Shown here in pieces: positions 12,787 to 24,617 of a stretch of 64,000 nucleotides of DNA. The stretch is from Nyssa sinensis (lineage: Eukaryota > Streptophyta > Magnoliopsida > Cornales > Nyssaceae): the NCBI GenBank assembly GCA_008638375.1, contig CM018038.1, positions 15,832,515 through 15,896,514 on the forward strand, given 5' to 3'. The notes below the pieces were generated by a model that was given only the letters and a program-made list of their open reading frames with translations, made no database searches and was not told where the DNA came from. Within the stretch, counting starts at the first letter, position 1; each line of letters starts with the position of its first letter. The position numbers and the translations under genes are program-made.

Positions 12787-14313
12787 CGGCTTTTGTTGAA
12801 AAAAATTATAGAGGCGTCTTAGATTTAGACGCTTTTCAAAAAGACATGCCTCCAGGAAATAAGTTGAAACTAACCTGGGTCCGAGAAATATATTTTTAAA
12901 TTGCGTGCCTCAGGTCAAAAATTCAGACTTCTGTATTAAAGAGTTAAAATGCCTTAAGCAGTCACACAAATTTAAGTAAAAAATTTATTTGAATTTGATA
13001 TTTTTTAACTGTTCATAAATAATTTATAATTAATGTAAATTTAATTTTATGAATAATATTTTATAGATTTAAATTTAAATTTTAAAAAAATTAATATGAA
13101 TTTGATTGAAAAGATTTTTCTAAAATTTTGATTTAAATTTAAATTTAAATATGAGTTTAATTCTTTTTTTAAATTGTAAGAGAAAGGCAGTTGTTGTTTT
13201 TTAATTTTTTTTATTCATTTTAATCACATGATACTTACAAAAAATATTTATATATACAATAGTGTAGTATGAATAGAATGGATGAGACCTACCGTAAATT
13301 AAAATTTTTTTGTTCAAATTTTATGCTTTTTCTGACTTGTTGATACATGAGACATGAATTTTATGCTCTTTCTCACTTGGGACATAAGATCATTTTGTAT
13401 ATTTTTATGTGAAATTAGTATGAATTAAAAGTTTAAAACGCCTCATGTAAAAAAAAAATATATATATATATATAATTTTTTTTATTATAAATAATAATAA
13501 CACTAACATGTATTTTCACGCGAATACATCTCCACTCCACCACATAGTCCCTTGTCAAGCCTATCATAGAATCCGACCAAAATTGCAACTCATCATCAAC
13601 GATGCCAAATTCACAATTCACGCATCACTGCCAGCCTCCACCGTGACCAGAACCTGTCCAAATATTCAGTGCACCCCCATTGTCTCAAACCCCATTCTGT
13701 TGGCAGCCTTTTGTCTGCAACCCCATGAACCACCATCGGCACCGCCATTCAACACATGACCAAACATCACCCACGCATCATAGCCGCCCACCACCGTAGC
13801 CAGAAAACCACCGATCATCAATTTGCAGGAGAATCGCAGAATGTAGTGAGACTTGTGAATTGCAATTTAAAGAAAGCAACCTAGGGCTGCTTACAAAAAA
13901 TGTGATGCGTGTTGTGGCCTCAATTTTCAGCTTCACACGTTGCCTTCAACAATTTCAAAATCCACACATTTTCAACTTTTCACTTCACGCCCTATATACA
14001 GTATCCACATTTCAAATTGCAAGAATAACCTAAAAAGTCCATCCCATATAAGTAACAATAGTCTACACATTTATGCCTTGGTGCCATTGAGATTATGGAT
14101 TCAAATAAAAAATAATGTATTCTTTATCTATAATCTATACAGAAGTGAGCGTTTCGTTAACCTACTTCATATGCTTCAGTTGCTTCACTATTTAAGAGTT
14201 AGTTTCACAATGGATCTGTAACATGATAAGACATTCTCTAGGTAGTTGTTATACACATTTGTTATAATTTGTTCACCTCACTAGTAATTTGTGCTTTAGC
14301 TGTTCATAGTGGA
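12746..14313. other. Outer flank of left arm, no gene
   Basis: Very AT-rich DNA between the hairpin repeats and the left element, mirrored at 35998-37565. Short frames (for example 13508-13759) lack recognisable domains. It includes an AT dinucleotide run near 13459-13474. It ends in gtgga, the target-site duplication of the element. Confidence 0.7.
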
Positions 14314-15017
14314 TGATGCTGCACTTTTTGGCCCACGTGAGATCCAAGCTCGGCTCCCTGCGAAACACTCGAAACAGAAGATCAGAGGACCACCGGGTTG
14401 GCTCCGGCGGTAGCCGCTCCGATGCTTAAGTCAATAAATTGAATTAAAAGACTCGTAATGAAAGCCAAAATAATGAGCATGAAAATAAAGCGTACCTTTA
14501 GGGTTGAATTTATAGGCAATATCTCTCCTAAGTTGATTAGGATTTGGAGCCATGAATATAGGGATTGGATCTCTGGAGATATCAGTTACCTTGTTGAATA
14601 TGGTAACTCAGTGTGGCAGTTTCCTTGTTGGAGATAGCTTCCTTATTTCCTACTTGGTGCTTACTGAAGCGATGATTAGGTCTGATCATTGATGTGTTGT
14701 ATTGCAAGCTTGCATCTATACAAGTTAGTCTTTATGGGAGAACTGTCTTGCTTTGATACTATGAGCTCGGCCCATGTAGGTTATGCCCTTGACTGACTGA
14801 GGATGAGATGTATGACCGGGCATGTACTAAATGGCCGAACACAGATTATAAGGCCGAACATGAACTAAGCGACTGAGCACAAGTTATGTGGCCGAGCCCG
14901 AGCTGGGCGACCGAACACAAGTTATATGGCCGAGCCTGAGCTCTATTATGGGTCATGAACCGATCTTGCAGTTGCACGTGTCATGCAGTGGTTGGTGTGT
15001 CACATAGTGGTATATCA
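14314..15017 (-). repeat. 3' LTR of left element
   Basis: 704 bp, identical by eye to the right element's 3' LTR (35294-35997). It is preceded by the TSD gtgga and followed, in plus coordinates, by the complement of the polypurine tract (gttactcccccccc). Confidence 0.93.
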
Positions 15018-15223
15018 GTTACTCCCCCCCCAAGCCTTAGTTGGAGCTCGGGGGATAACTAAGGTCTTAAGAGTGCCCGAAAAGTCACGCGTTCTGTCGT
15101 CTCGTTTTCCTAGACGTCCGTTGGTACATCATTTATTGCGCAGCCGGTTTTTGGGTTTCTCAAATCATTATTGTTGCGATACTGTCGTGGCGGTTCGCCT
15201 GGGTAGCCATTATTCTCCGAATG

Positions 15224-15232
15224 TATATAAAA
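15224..15232 (+). promoter_or_regulatory. TATA box for the antisense ORF
   Basis: A tatataaaag-type box lies 198 bp upstream of the antisense ORF's ATG at 15430, just inside the 3' LTR. It faces against gag-pol, so the antisense gene appears to have its own internal promoter. Confidence 0.6.
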
Positions 15233-15429
15233 GGGGGAAAGAGCCTTGTACGACTCTTTTTACCATCTTCTATTTTGCAAAGCGAGATATACATCCGCCA
15301 TTGTCGAACCAGCAAGCTACCTTGTGAAGAATCCCATCCATCCGAAGTCCCTTACTTTGATTCAGGTTCGGTTTTAGTGTTTTCGTTCATCTTTTCACTT
15401 TCTCTTCTTCTCCTTTTGGTTATTTTGAA

Positions 15430-17416
15430 ATGTCGACTTCTTCGGCATCTTCTGATGTTGGTAATGGGTCGGGGAGCCTTCCGGAAGCTCCTTCCTTGTC
15501 ACAAACCCTAATTAGGGGTAGCACTTCCTCGGGGACTGAATCGGAGGAGACTCACTCTAGTCCCTCAGTTAGAATAGTTGATGCCTTCTCGGAGTCTAGG
15601 GATAGAGAGGGTGAAGTCTCGGGTCGGTCTTCTCAGGTAGAGAGTGCTGTAACATCCTCTTGGTTGGAGGTTATTAGGGAGAAGTATGAGATTCCTCCAA
15701 ATGTCACCCTTAGGGCTCCTGAGGACTTCGACTACCCTTGGGAAGTTCAGGATGGGGAAATTTGTGTTTATACCGCTTGGTTTGAGATGGGGTTACGCCT
15801 TCCTTTCCCTAGACTGCTTAGGGATTTTTTCTGTTGGTTCAATCTCTGCCCGGCCGATCTGCTTCTGAACAGTTGGAGGCACCTGTTAGGGTTTATGGCC
15901 CTAGGTCGCCTGAATGGTGTTGAGGTCTCCTTAGACTTGATCCGTAGCAAAATGGATCTTAAATATAGGAAGGCGGAGGGCCTCTACTATATGTCGTTTG
16001 ACAAGGGCTTCCGGCCTTTGACTTTCGTGCCGTCCTCCAATAAATTTTGGAAGGATCGGTTCTTTTTTGTTGGTGGAAAATGGGAGGTGACCGACCCTGA
16101 GGACCAGTTCTCCACGTTCCCCCGGAGCACGGGGTTTATGGGTGAGACACCCTTTTCTTCTGTAATTTTGCTTTGTGCCTGTCCTTTGTGTATCTGACTG
16201 ACCTTTGTTCAAAACTCTTTTATGTAGCCAAGAGCGTCAAGAAGAGGCCGCAATTTACCCCTGTTTTGAAAGACCAATACAAGAGACTCCTCCAGACTTC
16301 AAACCGGGATTACCGAGCCATTCTTCATTCAGGCCCTACAATGCCTCCCAAGGATAAGGGTGTTGTTGACGACGTCCTCAAATCCCTCGCTGGCAAATGG
16401 GGGTCGTCAAAGAAGAAGAGGGTGGCTAGCCAGCCCCCTCCCACTGCGTCTTCTTCGAAGAAGACGAGGACGACCGCCCCTTCCCCATCTGCGCTTCCCA
16501 AGAAGGGGGCGGTCTCCTCTGCTTCTCCCTCTTCCCGACCTCCTCTGCGGGGAGTTGTGATCAGGGAGCCCTCCTCTGCCCCTCAAAAGGGGGTGGTGAT
16601 CGGGGAACCCTCTTCTGCCCCTCAGAGGGGTACGGCGGTTCTTCGGCCTGTCCCCTCTTCGGCCCAAAAATCTCAACAGAGGGGTAAGGCGAAGATGGGT
16701 ACTGACATGCCTGATGGATACAAGGCCGTCCATCAGGCCATTGAAGATTTCTGGGCTGAGGCCCCTTGTACTGACATCCCTTCCTGCAGCACCAGGAAGG
16801 GTACTGAGAAGACTGTGGCCGGTGCCATGAGGGCTCATCTGAAGGTAACGACCGACCTTTCTGCTTTTGTGCTCTTCTTCCTTTTCCTCTTTACTGATAC
16901 GTCTTCTTATTTTTGCAGACCCTCCATAGCTTGGCTGCTTTAATGGAGGCCACGGTGGATCTCCAGGCCGTGGAGAGGTTGGAGGAGGAGCTGGATGAAG
17001 CCAGGCTTCAGCTCGGTACGGCTCAATCTCAAGCCACCACAGCCGAGGACGAGCTGAAGGAGGCGAGGAATTGCTTCTCAATTATGGAATCCGAAAGGGA
17101 TTCTATTAAACTTGAGAGGGATTCTTTGCGATCTGAACGAGACTCCCTTCTTCAGGACCTGACCAAACTGAAGGAGGAGAACAGTGCTCTTCAGTCTTCA
17201 CTTGTTCAGAAGGTTGATGAGGCCAAGGTTGAGACCGAGGCCAGGTTGAAGACCGAGCTTGAGAAGATGGGTGATACTATTGCGCAGCTCGGTTATGATA
17301 ACTTCAAGTCCAAGCTTCTTGCCAAGTACCCGGATATTGACCTGTCTGGGATTGACGACGATGACGAGGACGAGGATGGTGATCAGGACGACGGATCTGC
17401 AAGCCCCTTAGTTTAG
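15430..17416 (+). CDS. Antisense ORF of Tat element (spliced, 608 aa)
   Basis: Three exons, 15430-16141, 16228-16844 and 16919-17416, have clean GT/AG sites and join in phase (712+617+498 bp) to 608 aa plus stop. The N-terminal part carries FEMGLRLPFPRLLRDFFCWF and then a block with LCPADLLLNSWRHLLGFMAL. This resembles the 'putative gypsy type transposon' family (Pfam Transposase_28) found antisense in Tat elements. The middle is rich in Ser, Pro and basic residues. The last exon is a long Glu/Lys coiled coil (ERDSIKLERDSLRSERDSLL) with an acidic DDDDEDEDGDQDD tail. Its role in the element is unknown. It runs convergently towards pol, with the minisatellite between. Its protein is identical to the right-arm copy. 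Confidence 0.8.
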
Positions 17417-18039
17417 GGAAAACTTTTGTAGTCCTGTTTCATCTTTTTGTAACCGAGCTCAAATATTAATGAAAATATCTTCTCTTCAGTTTTTGTCTCT
17501 ATCTTTCTTTGATTGTTGGCAATCTTTGAATTCTGTTCTAAATATGTATCAATGTTTTGTGGTGTATGAACGGACTTCGGCCTTTGAGGCTTGTATCATG
17601 ACCCAAGTAAACCTGCTCGGAACCTAGAGTATTGTTTTTACCGACCATGGGTTGTCTCCAGAACTAACTTATGGCAATCCTGAAGTAATGTGTAGTAATA
17701 ACCAACTTATGCCGAACTCTTGGTATTGGAGGGGTTTTTGAATCATGGATTTTCTTTAAGAAAGATGACTTGAATAATAATTAATCAATCTGATCTCTGA
17801 TTAACAGTCGTAGAAACTGGTACAAGACAGTTACTCTGATCTTTTAGAGTAGGAACCTGAGCTTGATCGCCGAACTGAGCGACTTGTATTTGTAAGGATT
17901 TTTTTGATGGTCAGTGTGACTGAGCATTTAGAGTTATCCTCGCCTGTTTATAACTGCCGGCACCTAGTTTCGTGTTCTTGCAATAGAACATCATCCTTAT
18001 ATATCAAGATAGATCAGACTTAGGGATTTTGTTTATTAA

Positions 18040-18680
18040 GATGGAACAGACCTGAGGTCTGTGCATTGAAACGTACCAGACCTGAAGTCTGTACATTAAG
18101 ATGGACCAGACCTGAAGTCTGTACATTGAAATGGACCAGACCTAAGCCTGTGCATTAAGATGGACCAGACCTGAAGTCTGTACATTGAGATGGACCAGAC
18201 TTATAGTCTGTGCATTGAGATGGACCAGACCTGAAGTCTGTACATTGAAATGGACCAGACCTGAGCCTGTGCATTAAGATGGACCAGACCTGAGAGGTCT
18301 GTACATTGAGATGGACCAGACTTATAGTCTGTGCATTAAGATGGACCAGACCTGAGAGGTCTGTACATTGAGATGGACCAGACTTATAGTCTGTGCATTG
18401 AGATGGACCAGACCTGAAGTCTGTACATTGAAATGGACCAGACTTATAGTCTGTGCATTGAGATGGACCAGACCTGAAGTCTGTACATTGAAATGGACCA
18501 GACCTGAGCCTGTGCATTAAGATGGACCAGACCTGAGAGGTCTGTACATTGAGATGGACCAGACTTATAGTCTGTGCATTAAGATGGACCAGACCTGAGA
18601 GGTCTGTACATTGAAATGGACCAGACCTGAGCCTGTGCATTAAGATGGACCAGACCTGAGAGGTCTGTACATTGAGATGT
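18040..18680. repeat. Hairpin minisatellite (about 21 units of about 30 bp), left copy
   Basis: Units of pattern atggaccagacctgaagtct-gtacattga repeat head to tail. Two alternating flavours (gtacattga and gtgcattRag) give a roughly 60-bp higher-order period. Most units have their own short palindrome (cagacct..aggtctg or cagact-ata-agtctg). Arrays between pol and the 3' end are known from Tat/Ogre-type elements. The 211-aa frame crossing it is a by-product of the repeat. Confidence 0.9.
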
Positions 18681-18714
18681 TTCACGAAAGATGTTGAAAT
18701 AAAAAGAAAGTACT

Positions 18715-21536
18715 TTATTGATAATATTTTCGCAAATGTTCCATGTTCCAAGGCCTGGGAACAGGTTTCCCATTCATGCTTTCCAACCAATAAGTGGTCG
18801 GTCTAACTGTTTTGATAATTCTGTAGGGGCCTTCCCAGTTCGGTGATAACTTCCCCATGGTGGGGTCCTTGGTGTTCTGGAAAACCCTTCTTAGGACGAG
18901 GTCCCCAACTTGGAAATTGGTAGGTTTGAGGCCAATTTTTGAGCGGTTAACCATCCTGCGCTGATATGCTTCCATTCTGATTACGGCCTGCTCTCTTCTT
19001 TCTTCGAGCAAATCCAAATTTTCTGCTAGTTGTTGGTCATTGGTCTCTTCGTTGAAAGCCTCAGCCCTTAAGGTCGGCATGCCGACCTCAACAGGGATTA
19101 CTGCCTCAGTTCCGTAGGCTAGGGAGAAGGGAGTTTCCGATGTTGGAGTTCTCCTGGTTGTCCGGTAGGCCCAGAGTGCCCCAGGGAGTTCCTCGACCCA
19201 TCCCCCTTTAGCTTCCTCTAATCTTTTCTTGAGAGCGTCGAGGATAGTTCGGTTGGTGACCTCGGCCTGCCCGTTGGCCTGAGGATGACCAGGGGAGGAA
19301 AAGTGCTGTTTGATGTTTAGGTCCTGGCAGAATTTCTTGAATATTTTCCCAGTGAACTGCGTGCCATTATCTGAGACGATCACATGAGGTATGCCGAACC
19401 TGCAGACTATATTTTTCCAAGTAAAACTCTTTATCTCTTTTTCAGTGATGCGAGTCAGTGGTTCTGCTTCGGCCCATTTTGAAAAGTAGTCAACAGCCAC
19501 CAATAGGTATCTCCTGTTCGGCTTGGCTTTAGGTAATGGTCCTATGATGTCCATTCCCCACTGTGCAAAGGGCCATGGGCTAGTAATGGGGATGAGCTCA
19601 TGTTGCAGCTGATGCTGATAAGGGGCGAACCTTTGGCATTTGTCACACTTTCGAGTATATTCCTTTGCTTCCTTCAGCATCCCAGGCCAGTAGTAGCCTT
19701 GGGTTAGAGCTCGGTGGGCTATGGTTCTCCCCCCATTGTGATTTCCACAGATTCCTTCATGGATTTCTGCCAAGACATATTGAGACTCTTCAGGTGCTAG
19801 GCATTTTAACAATGGCTGGGTGTAAGACCTTCGGTAGAGTTTTCCGTTAAGGACAAGATACCGAGCTGCTCTGATGCGGATTCTTTTTGCCTTATTTCTG
19901 TCCTCTAGGAGGAGTCCCTCCTCCAGGTACTGGAGTATAGGAGTCATCCAGCTCTGAGGCTGTTCCGTGACTTGGGCGACCTGGATCTCCTCGGTGCTAG
20001 GCCTTGGCTGGTGAGAGAACTTTATCGTTGACTCCACCCCCGTTTTCATGTGAGATGCCATGTTTGCTAAGGCATCGGCTCGGCTGTTCTGTCCTCTTTC
20101 TATTTTTTGGATTGAGAATGCTCGAAAGGAATGTTTTAGCAAGTTGACTAGTTCCGAATATCGGAGCATTCTTTCATCCTTGATGGCATATTCTCCTTGA
20201 ACCTGGCTAACCACCAGTTGGGAGTCAGAAAATACCTCGAGGCTCTGTACCTCGCACTCCTGAGCTAGCTTCATTCCTAAGATAAGGGCCTCATATTCCG
20301 CTTCGTTGTTGGAGGCTCTGAACCCCAAGCTAATTGCCCTTTCGGTTGTAAGTCCATCAGGAGAGTGTAGTACTAGCCCTGCTCCGGCACCTCGGTCAGT
20401 GGATGATCCATCAGCATACAACTTCCAAGTCCCCACCTCGTCTGAGACTTGAGCTTTGCCTAGCAGCGCGGGAGTGAATTCTGCGATGAAGTCTGCCAAG
20501 GCTTGCCCTTTAATTGAGACTCGTGGAATGTAGGACAAATCGAACTCCCCCAGTTCCACTGACCACTTGACCAACCGTCCTGATACTTCTGGTTTTCTTA
20601 GGACTGCTTTCAGTGGGTAGGCAGTCGGAATTTCTATGGGATGTGCTTGGAAGTATGGTCTCAGCTTCCGTGCAGAAACTATGAGAGCAAGGGCTAGCTT
20701 CTCAATTTCGGGGTACCTCTTTTCTGTGTCTAGTAATGCCTTGCTGACATAGAAGATGGGCCTCTGCACGCTCCTGTCTTGCCTAACCAGTACCGAACTG
20801 ACAGCGTTCTCAGAGACTGCGAGATAGAGAAGCAGCCTTTCTCCTTGGATTGGTTTTGATAAGAGCTCGGGCGAAGCCAAGTATCTTTTGAGTTCCTGAA
20901 AGGATTTTTCACACTCGTCAGTCCATTGCAAAGATTTGTTACCTTTCAGAGCCTCGAAGAAGGGTAGACACCGATCCGTGGATTTGGAGATGAATCTGCT
21001 GAGAGCTGCTATCCGGCCGTTCAGAGCTTGAATGTCCTTTCGGGCCTTTGGGGATTTCAGTCCGATCAGAGCCCCGATCTGAGTCGGGTCTGCTTCTATA
21101 CCTCTTTGAGAGACTATGTACCCAAGGAACTTCCCTTTTGTTACACCAAAGGTGCACTTTGAGGGATTGAGCTTCATTTTATATTGTCTGAGGATATCGA
21201 AGGTTTGCGCTAGGTGTTGGAGATGACTGCTCTTCCTTAGGCTCTTGACCAGCATATCGTCAGGTCGGGATCTATCCCTTCCATGTCGCTTGTCTCCCAG
21301 GCAAATACGGAGAGGTTTTTCTTTAAAAACTTGACCAGCTCATCCTGCTCGGTATGTGTCAGGTCGGGACCTATCTGCAGGTAACGTCCCTGATCCTCTG
21401 AGCTGACCAGGATTTTAATAGGCTCCCCTATAGGCTTGGCTCTACTATCCCTTCCTCTGGGGCTCAATGGTTCTTCAATTTTGGAGGGACAGTCTTCTGC
21501 CTCGTGACAGCAAGGGTAGATTGCATCCTTGCACAC
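18715..21536 (-). pseudogene. Left-arm pol, inactivated by 502-bp RT deletion
   Basis: On the minus strand 99 codons (21237-21536) match the start of pol. The frame then shifts at about 21,255, and the rest (18715-21255, 846 aa) resumes in another frame at MLVKSLRKSS. Compared with the right copy, 502 bp are missing between gatcccgacctga and cgatatgctgg, with a shared 'ga' at the joint. The lost part holds the RT fingers and palm up to the catalytic YIDD. The downstream RNase H domains and integrase are open and differ from the right copy by one residue (L versus P near 19,909). The deletion is not a multiple of three, so no full polyprotein can be made. Confidence 0.9.
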
Positions 21537-21554
21537 ACGGGCGTGCAGTAATTG

Positions 21555-23834
21555 CTATTTGGGGGCCTTAGCTTTGAGTGCGAGGGCGTGGCACTCTCGG
21601 GAGGTCGGTTGGCATCCTCTGATGGAGTAGACTGTCTGATTGTGAACGTATTTTAAGCATTGGTGGAGGGTTGAGGTGACCGCTCCCATCTCATGTAGCC
21701 AGGGCCTTCCAACTATGACGTTGTAGGGAGATTTGGCTTTTATGACCATGTACTCGGCTATCGTGGTCTTCTGTCCGTCCCCTTCACCCGCAGTGGTGGC
21801 CAGATCGACCCTTCCTAGTGGAGTGTTAGTGTTTCCATCAAAGCCCGTCATGATTATGCTCGTGGGCTTAATGTTATTGGGGTCGAGCTTCATATGCTTG
21901 AAAGGGTCGTAGAACAGTACATTGGTCGAACAGCCAGTGTCGACGAGAACTCTCCGGATATCGAAGTTGGCGATCTTAAGGGAGATAACCAGGGCGTCGC
22001 TGTGAGGACAATGTACTCCCCTAAGGTCGTGATCCGTGAATTGGATTTCCGGCAAGGGCTTTAACCTTTTTTCCACGTTAGCGACCTGCATGATGTTGGG
22101 AGCAGACCTGGCCTCCCGAGCGTATCGTTTTCTTGACCTGTTAGAGGTTCCTGTTGCAGGGGAATCTGCGTGTAGGACATAGATCACCTGATTGTTCTGT
22201 GGGGGTTCGTTCCTGCCTCCTTTCTGCTCCTGCCTCTGGTCGGTTTTTCTCTGCTGGGGTCGTTCGTCACGGGGGTTCTGTCCTCCGTCCTGCTTGACGA
22301 ACTCCTGCAGCCTTCCTCTCCTTATTAGCTGCTCAATCTCATGCTTGAGAGCTTTGCAGGTATTGGTGGTGTGCCCTCGGTCTTTGTGAAAGTCACAATA
22401 TTTGGTCTGATCTCGATAGCTGGGGTCTCCTTTCAAAGGCTCCGGCCATCTCATATTTTCTCGAGATCTTACTTGCTTCAGTATGTTGTACGGAGAGGCG
22501 TTTAGAGGAGTGAAATGGTTGAATTCCCTTAGTCCAGAATTGAAGGAGGTTCTGGGGGCCCCCCTTTTTTCTGGGCTCCTGACTCTCTTCCTGGCCGAGC
22601 TGGTGTCCTTCTTTTGACTATCTTTCTTGTGATCGTCTTTCTGAGCTTGTTCTTTGACCTTTCTAGAGGTGTCCCTGGCCTCCTCCAGGTTGATGTACTT
22701 CCTTGCACGGTCCATGAGTGCTGCCATGTCCGCAGGGGGACTTTTGGTCAGGGAGTCTCTAAACCCTCCTTGAGCAAGTCCAGCGGCTAGAGCAGCCACT
22801 AGGAAACCGGGGCTGCAATCTGTTACCTCAGTGAGCTCGGCGTTAAAGCGTGCTATATACCCCCTGAGCGATTCTTCCCTCGTTTGCTTTATGTTCAGAA
22901 GGAATTCCGGACCCTTTCTTAGCCTCCTGCTAGTCATGAATCTGTCCAAGAACCTTCTGCCGAGCTCATAAAAGCCAGATACTGAGTTCGGCGGGAGGTG
23001 GTGGAACCACTTTAGGGCGGTACCATTGAGGCTGGTTACGAACGTTCTGCATAAGAAGGCATCAGAAGCGCCGTGCAAAGCCATGGTGTGCTGGTAGTGG
23101 GAGAGGTGGTCCTCCGGGTCCCCAGTCCCATCATAAGGGGTGAATTTAGGGACGATAAATTTCTTGGGTCTTTCCTCGGCCATGACAGCATTGGTGAACG
23201 GGGTGGCCGACCTCCCGAGCAATCTGGCCAGCTCGTCCTGTTCTGGATACTGGGCACCCCTTATGATAGCAGTACGGTCTATTGATTCAGCAACTTCCTC
23301 GGCTCTTACTGACCCTCTTGGTAGAACAGGTTGCTGCGAGGCAGGTCTCACGGCCTCAGGGCCTATATGGGTAGGCTGATCTTGGCCCGCTACTGGGGGG
23401 TTGTTCTGATTCTCTGGTACTGGTGGTACAGGAACTACTCGAGGAGGTGATCCTTGTGGAATGTAGTTTACTCCCGAGGCCCCCGGGACGGGGGGTCGGG
23501 TAGTACTTCGATAATGGACCTCCGGGACAAAGGCGGGAATCCCTCGACCGGCTGCCGACGACGGTTGGGGGTCTATATGAACACCGGCGGCCGCAGGAGG
23601 CTGCTGCTGTTGAGTGACAACGGGTGGATTTTGAGGATTGGTTTCATGGTTCTGGGTGAACATTGCCAGGGTCCTGGTCATGGTTACAAGCTGTTCCCGT
23701 AGCAACTGGTTCTGCCGCCTAGTTTCGATTAGTTCTTCCTGTGCAGGGTTATTCACTCGCCCTCTTCCTCGTCCAGCAGTTGGTTGAGGATGAGGGTTTT
23801 GAGTGTTATTCCTGGGTCGCAAGTTGGGAGCCAT
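21555..23834 (-). CDS. gag-protease of left element (759 aa)
   Basis: An open frame from the ATG at 23834 (MAPNLRPRNNTQ). It has a Gln/Pro-rich N-terminus, a retrotransposon gag domain (around LKWFHHLPPNSVSGFYELGR), a knuckle of pattern C-x2-H-x4-H-x4-C and an aspartic protease (VLVDTGCSTNV). It ends at TAG, followed in element orientation by CAATTA (see the right copy). Relative to the right copy it has about ten substitutions and lacks one Arg codon (RNEPPQ versus RNEPPRQ), far more change than in the outer half of the arm. Confidence 0.88.
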   Translation of the reverse strand: MAPNLRPRNNTQNPHPQPTAGRGRGRVNNPAQEELIETRRQNQLLREQLVTMTRTLAMFTQNHETNPQNPPVVTQQQQPPAAAGVHIDPQPSSAAGRGIPAFVPEVHYRSTTRPPVPGASGVNYIPQGSPPRVVPVPPVPENQNNPPVAGQDQPTHIGPEAVRPASQQPVLPRGSVRAEEVAESIDRTAIIRGAQYPEQDELARLLGRSATPFTNAVMAEERPKKFIVPKFTPYDGTGDPEDHLSHYQHTMALHGASDAFLCRTFVTSLNGTALKWFHHLPPNSVSGFYELGRRFLDRFMTSRRLRKGPEFLLNIKQTREESLRGYIARFNAELTEVTDCSPGFLVAALAAGLAQGGFRDSLTKSPPADMAALMDRARKYINLEEARDTSRKVKEQAQKDDHKKDSQKKDTSSARKRVRSPEKRGAPRTSFNSGLREFNHFTPLNASPYNILKQVRSRENMRWPEPLKGDPSYRDQTKYCDFHKDRGHTTNTCKALKHEIEQLIRRGRLQEFVKQDGGQNPRDERPQQRKTDQRQEQKGGRNEPPQNNQVIYVLHADSPATGTSNRSRKRYAREARSAPNIMQVANVEKRLKPLPEIQFTDHDLRGVHCPHSDALVISLKIANFDIRRVLVDTGCSTNVLFYDPFKHMKLDPNNIKPTSIIMTGFDGNTNTPLGRVDLATTAGEGDGQKTTIAEYMVIKAKSPYNVIVGRPWLHEMGAVTSTLHQCLKYVHNQTVYSIRGCQPTSRECHALALKAKAPK

Positions 23835-23892
23835 AATCCCTCTGATAGACGAAAGATGAGCTTAGATTGAGTAGAGCACTTGGTGATTGTCG

Positions 23893-23910
23893 TTCCCACA
23901 GACGGCGCCA
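23893..23910 (-). other. Primer binding site, left element
   Basis: In element orientation tggcgccgtctgtggga lies 3 bp after the 5' LTR. The first nine bases resemble the PBS used by other Tat/Athila elements (end of a tRNA with ...GGCGCCA, possibly tRNA-Asp). The tRNA assignment is inference. Confidence 0.65.
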
Positions 23911-23913
23911 AAC

Positions 23914-24617
23914 TGATGCTGCACTTTTTGGCCCACGTGAGATCCAAGCTCGGCTCCCTGCGAAACACTCGAAACAGAAGATCAGAGGACCACCGGGTTG
24001 GCTCCGGCGGTAGCCGCTCCGATGCTTAAGTCAATAAATTGAATTGAAAGATTCGTAATGAAAGCCAAAATAATGAGCATGAAAATAAAGCGTACCTTTA
24101 GGGTTGATTTTATAGGCAATATCTCTCCTAAGTTGATTAGGATTTGGAGCCATGAATATAGGGATTGGATCTCTGGAGATATCAGTTACCTTGTTGAATA
24201 TGGTAACTTAGTGTGGCAGTTTCCTTGTTGGAGATAGCTTCCTTATTTCCTACTTGGTGCTTACTGAAGCGATGAATAGGTCTGATCATTGATGTGTTGT
24301 ATTGCAAGCTTGCATCTATACAAGTTAGTCTTTATGGGAAAACTGTCTTGCTTTGATACTGTGAGCTCGGCCCATGTAGGTTATGCCCTTGACTGACTGA
24401 GGATGAGATGTATGACCGAGCATGTACTAAATGGCCGAACACGGATTATAAGGCCGAACATGAACTAAGCGACCGAGCACAAGTTATGTGGCCGAGCCCG
24501 AGCTGGGCGACCGAACACCAGTTATATGGCCGAGCCTGAGCTCTATTATGGGTCATGAACCGATCTTGCGGTTGCACGTGTCATGCAGTGGTTGGTGTGT
24601 CACATAGTGGTATATCA
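23914..24617 (-). repeat. 5' LTR of left element
   Basis: 704 bp. It differs from the left 3' LTR at 12 sites, about ten of them private to this LTR among the four. It is followed in plus coordinates by the TSD gtgga. Confidence 0.93.

Larger units (their letters stand above)
14314..24617 (-). mobile_element. Left Tat-type Ty3/gypsy LTR retrotransposon (10,304 bp, RT deleted)
   Basis: A complete element in minus orientation is bounded by 704-bp LTRs that start TGATATACCA and end TGCAGCATCA in element orientation. It is flanked by the direct repeat gtgga at 14309-14313 and 24618-24622. Order: 5' LTR, PBS, gag-protease, pol, hairpin minisatellite, antisense ORF, G-rich PPT, 3' LTR. A second, archaeal-type RNase H and an antisense ORF near the 3' LTR place it in the Tat lineage. 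Its two LTRs differ at 12 of 704 positions by my count. A 502-bp deletion in the RT makes it non-autonomous. Confidence 0.93.

Noticed and set aside
13433..14221. Short frames in the outer flank of the palindrome (also 36090-36878)
   Set aside because: Their presence in both arms only reflects the inverted duplication. There is no domain or splice support, and the composition is AT-rich.
16407..17081. 224-aa Arg/Pro-rich frame opposite the antisense gene (mirrored at 33230-33904)
   Set aside because: It is a shadow of the spliced antisense gene on the other strand and crosses its intron boundaries without splice logic.
18040..18680. Array of evenly spaced hairpin repeats resembling a CRISPR
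   Set aside because: The units are contiguous variants of one another with no unique spacers, and they lie inside a plant LTR retrotransposon. It is a minisatellite.
18155..18790. 211-aa open frame across the minisatellite (mirrored at 31521-32156)
   Set aside because: It is a repetitive translation of the tandem array overlapping the end of pol, with no independent coding signal.
23036..23702. Several 70-82-aa frames overlapping gag (and the right-arm equivalents)
   Set aside because: These are alternative-frame shadows of the gag-protease frame; none has a recognisable domain.
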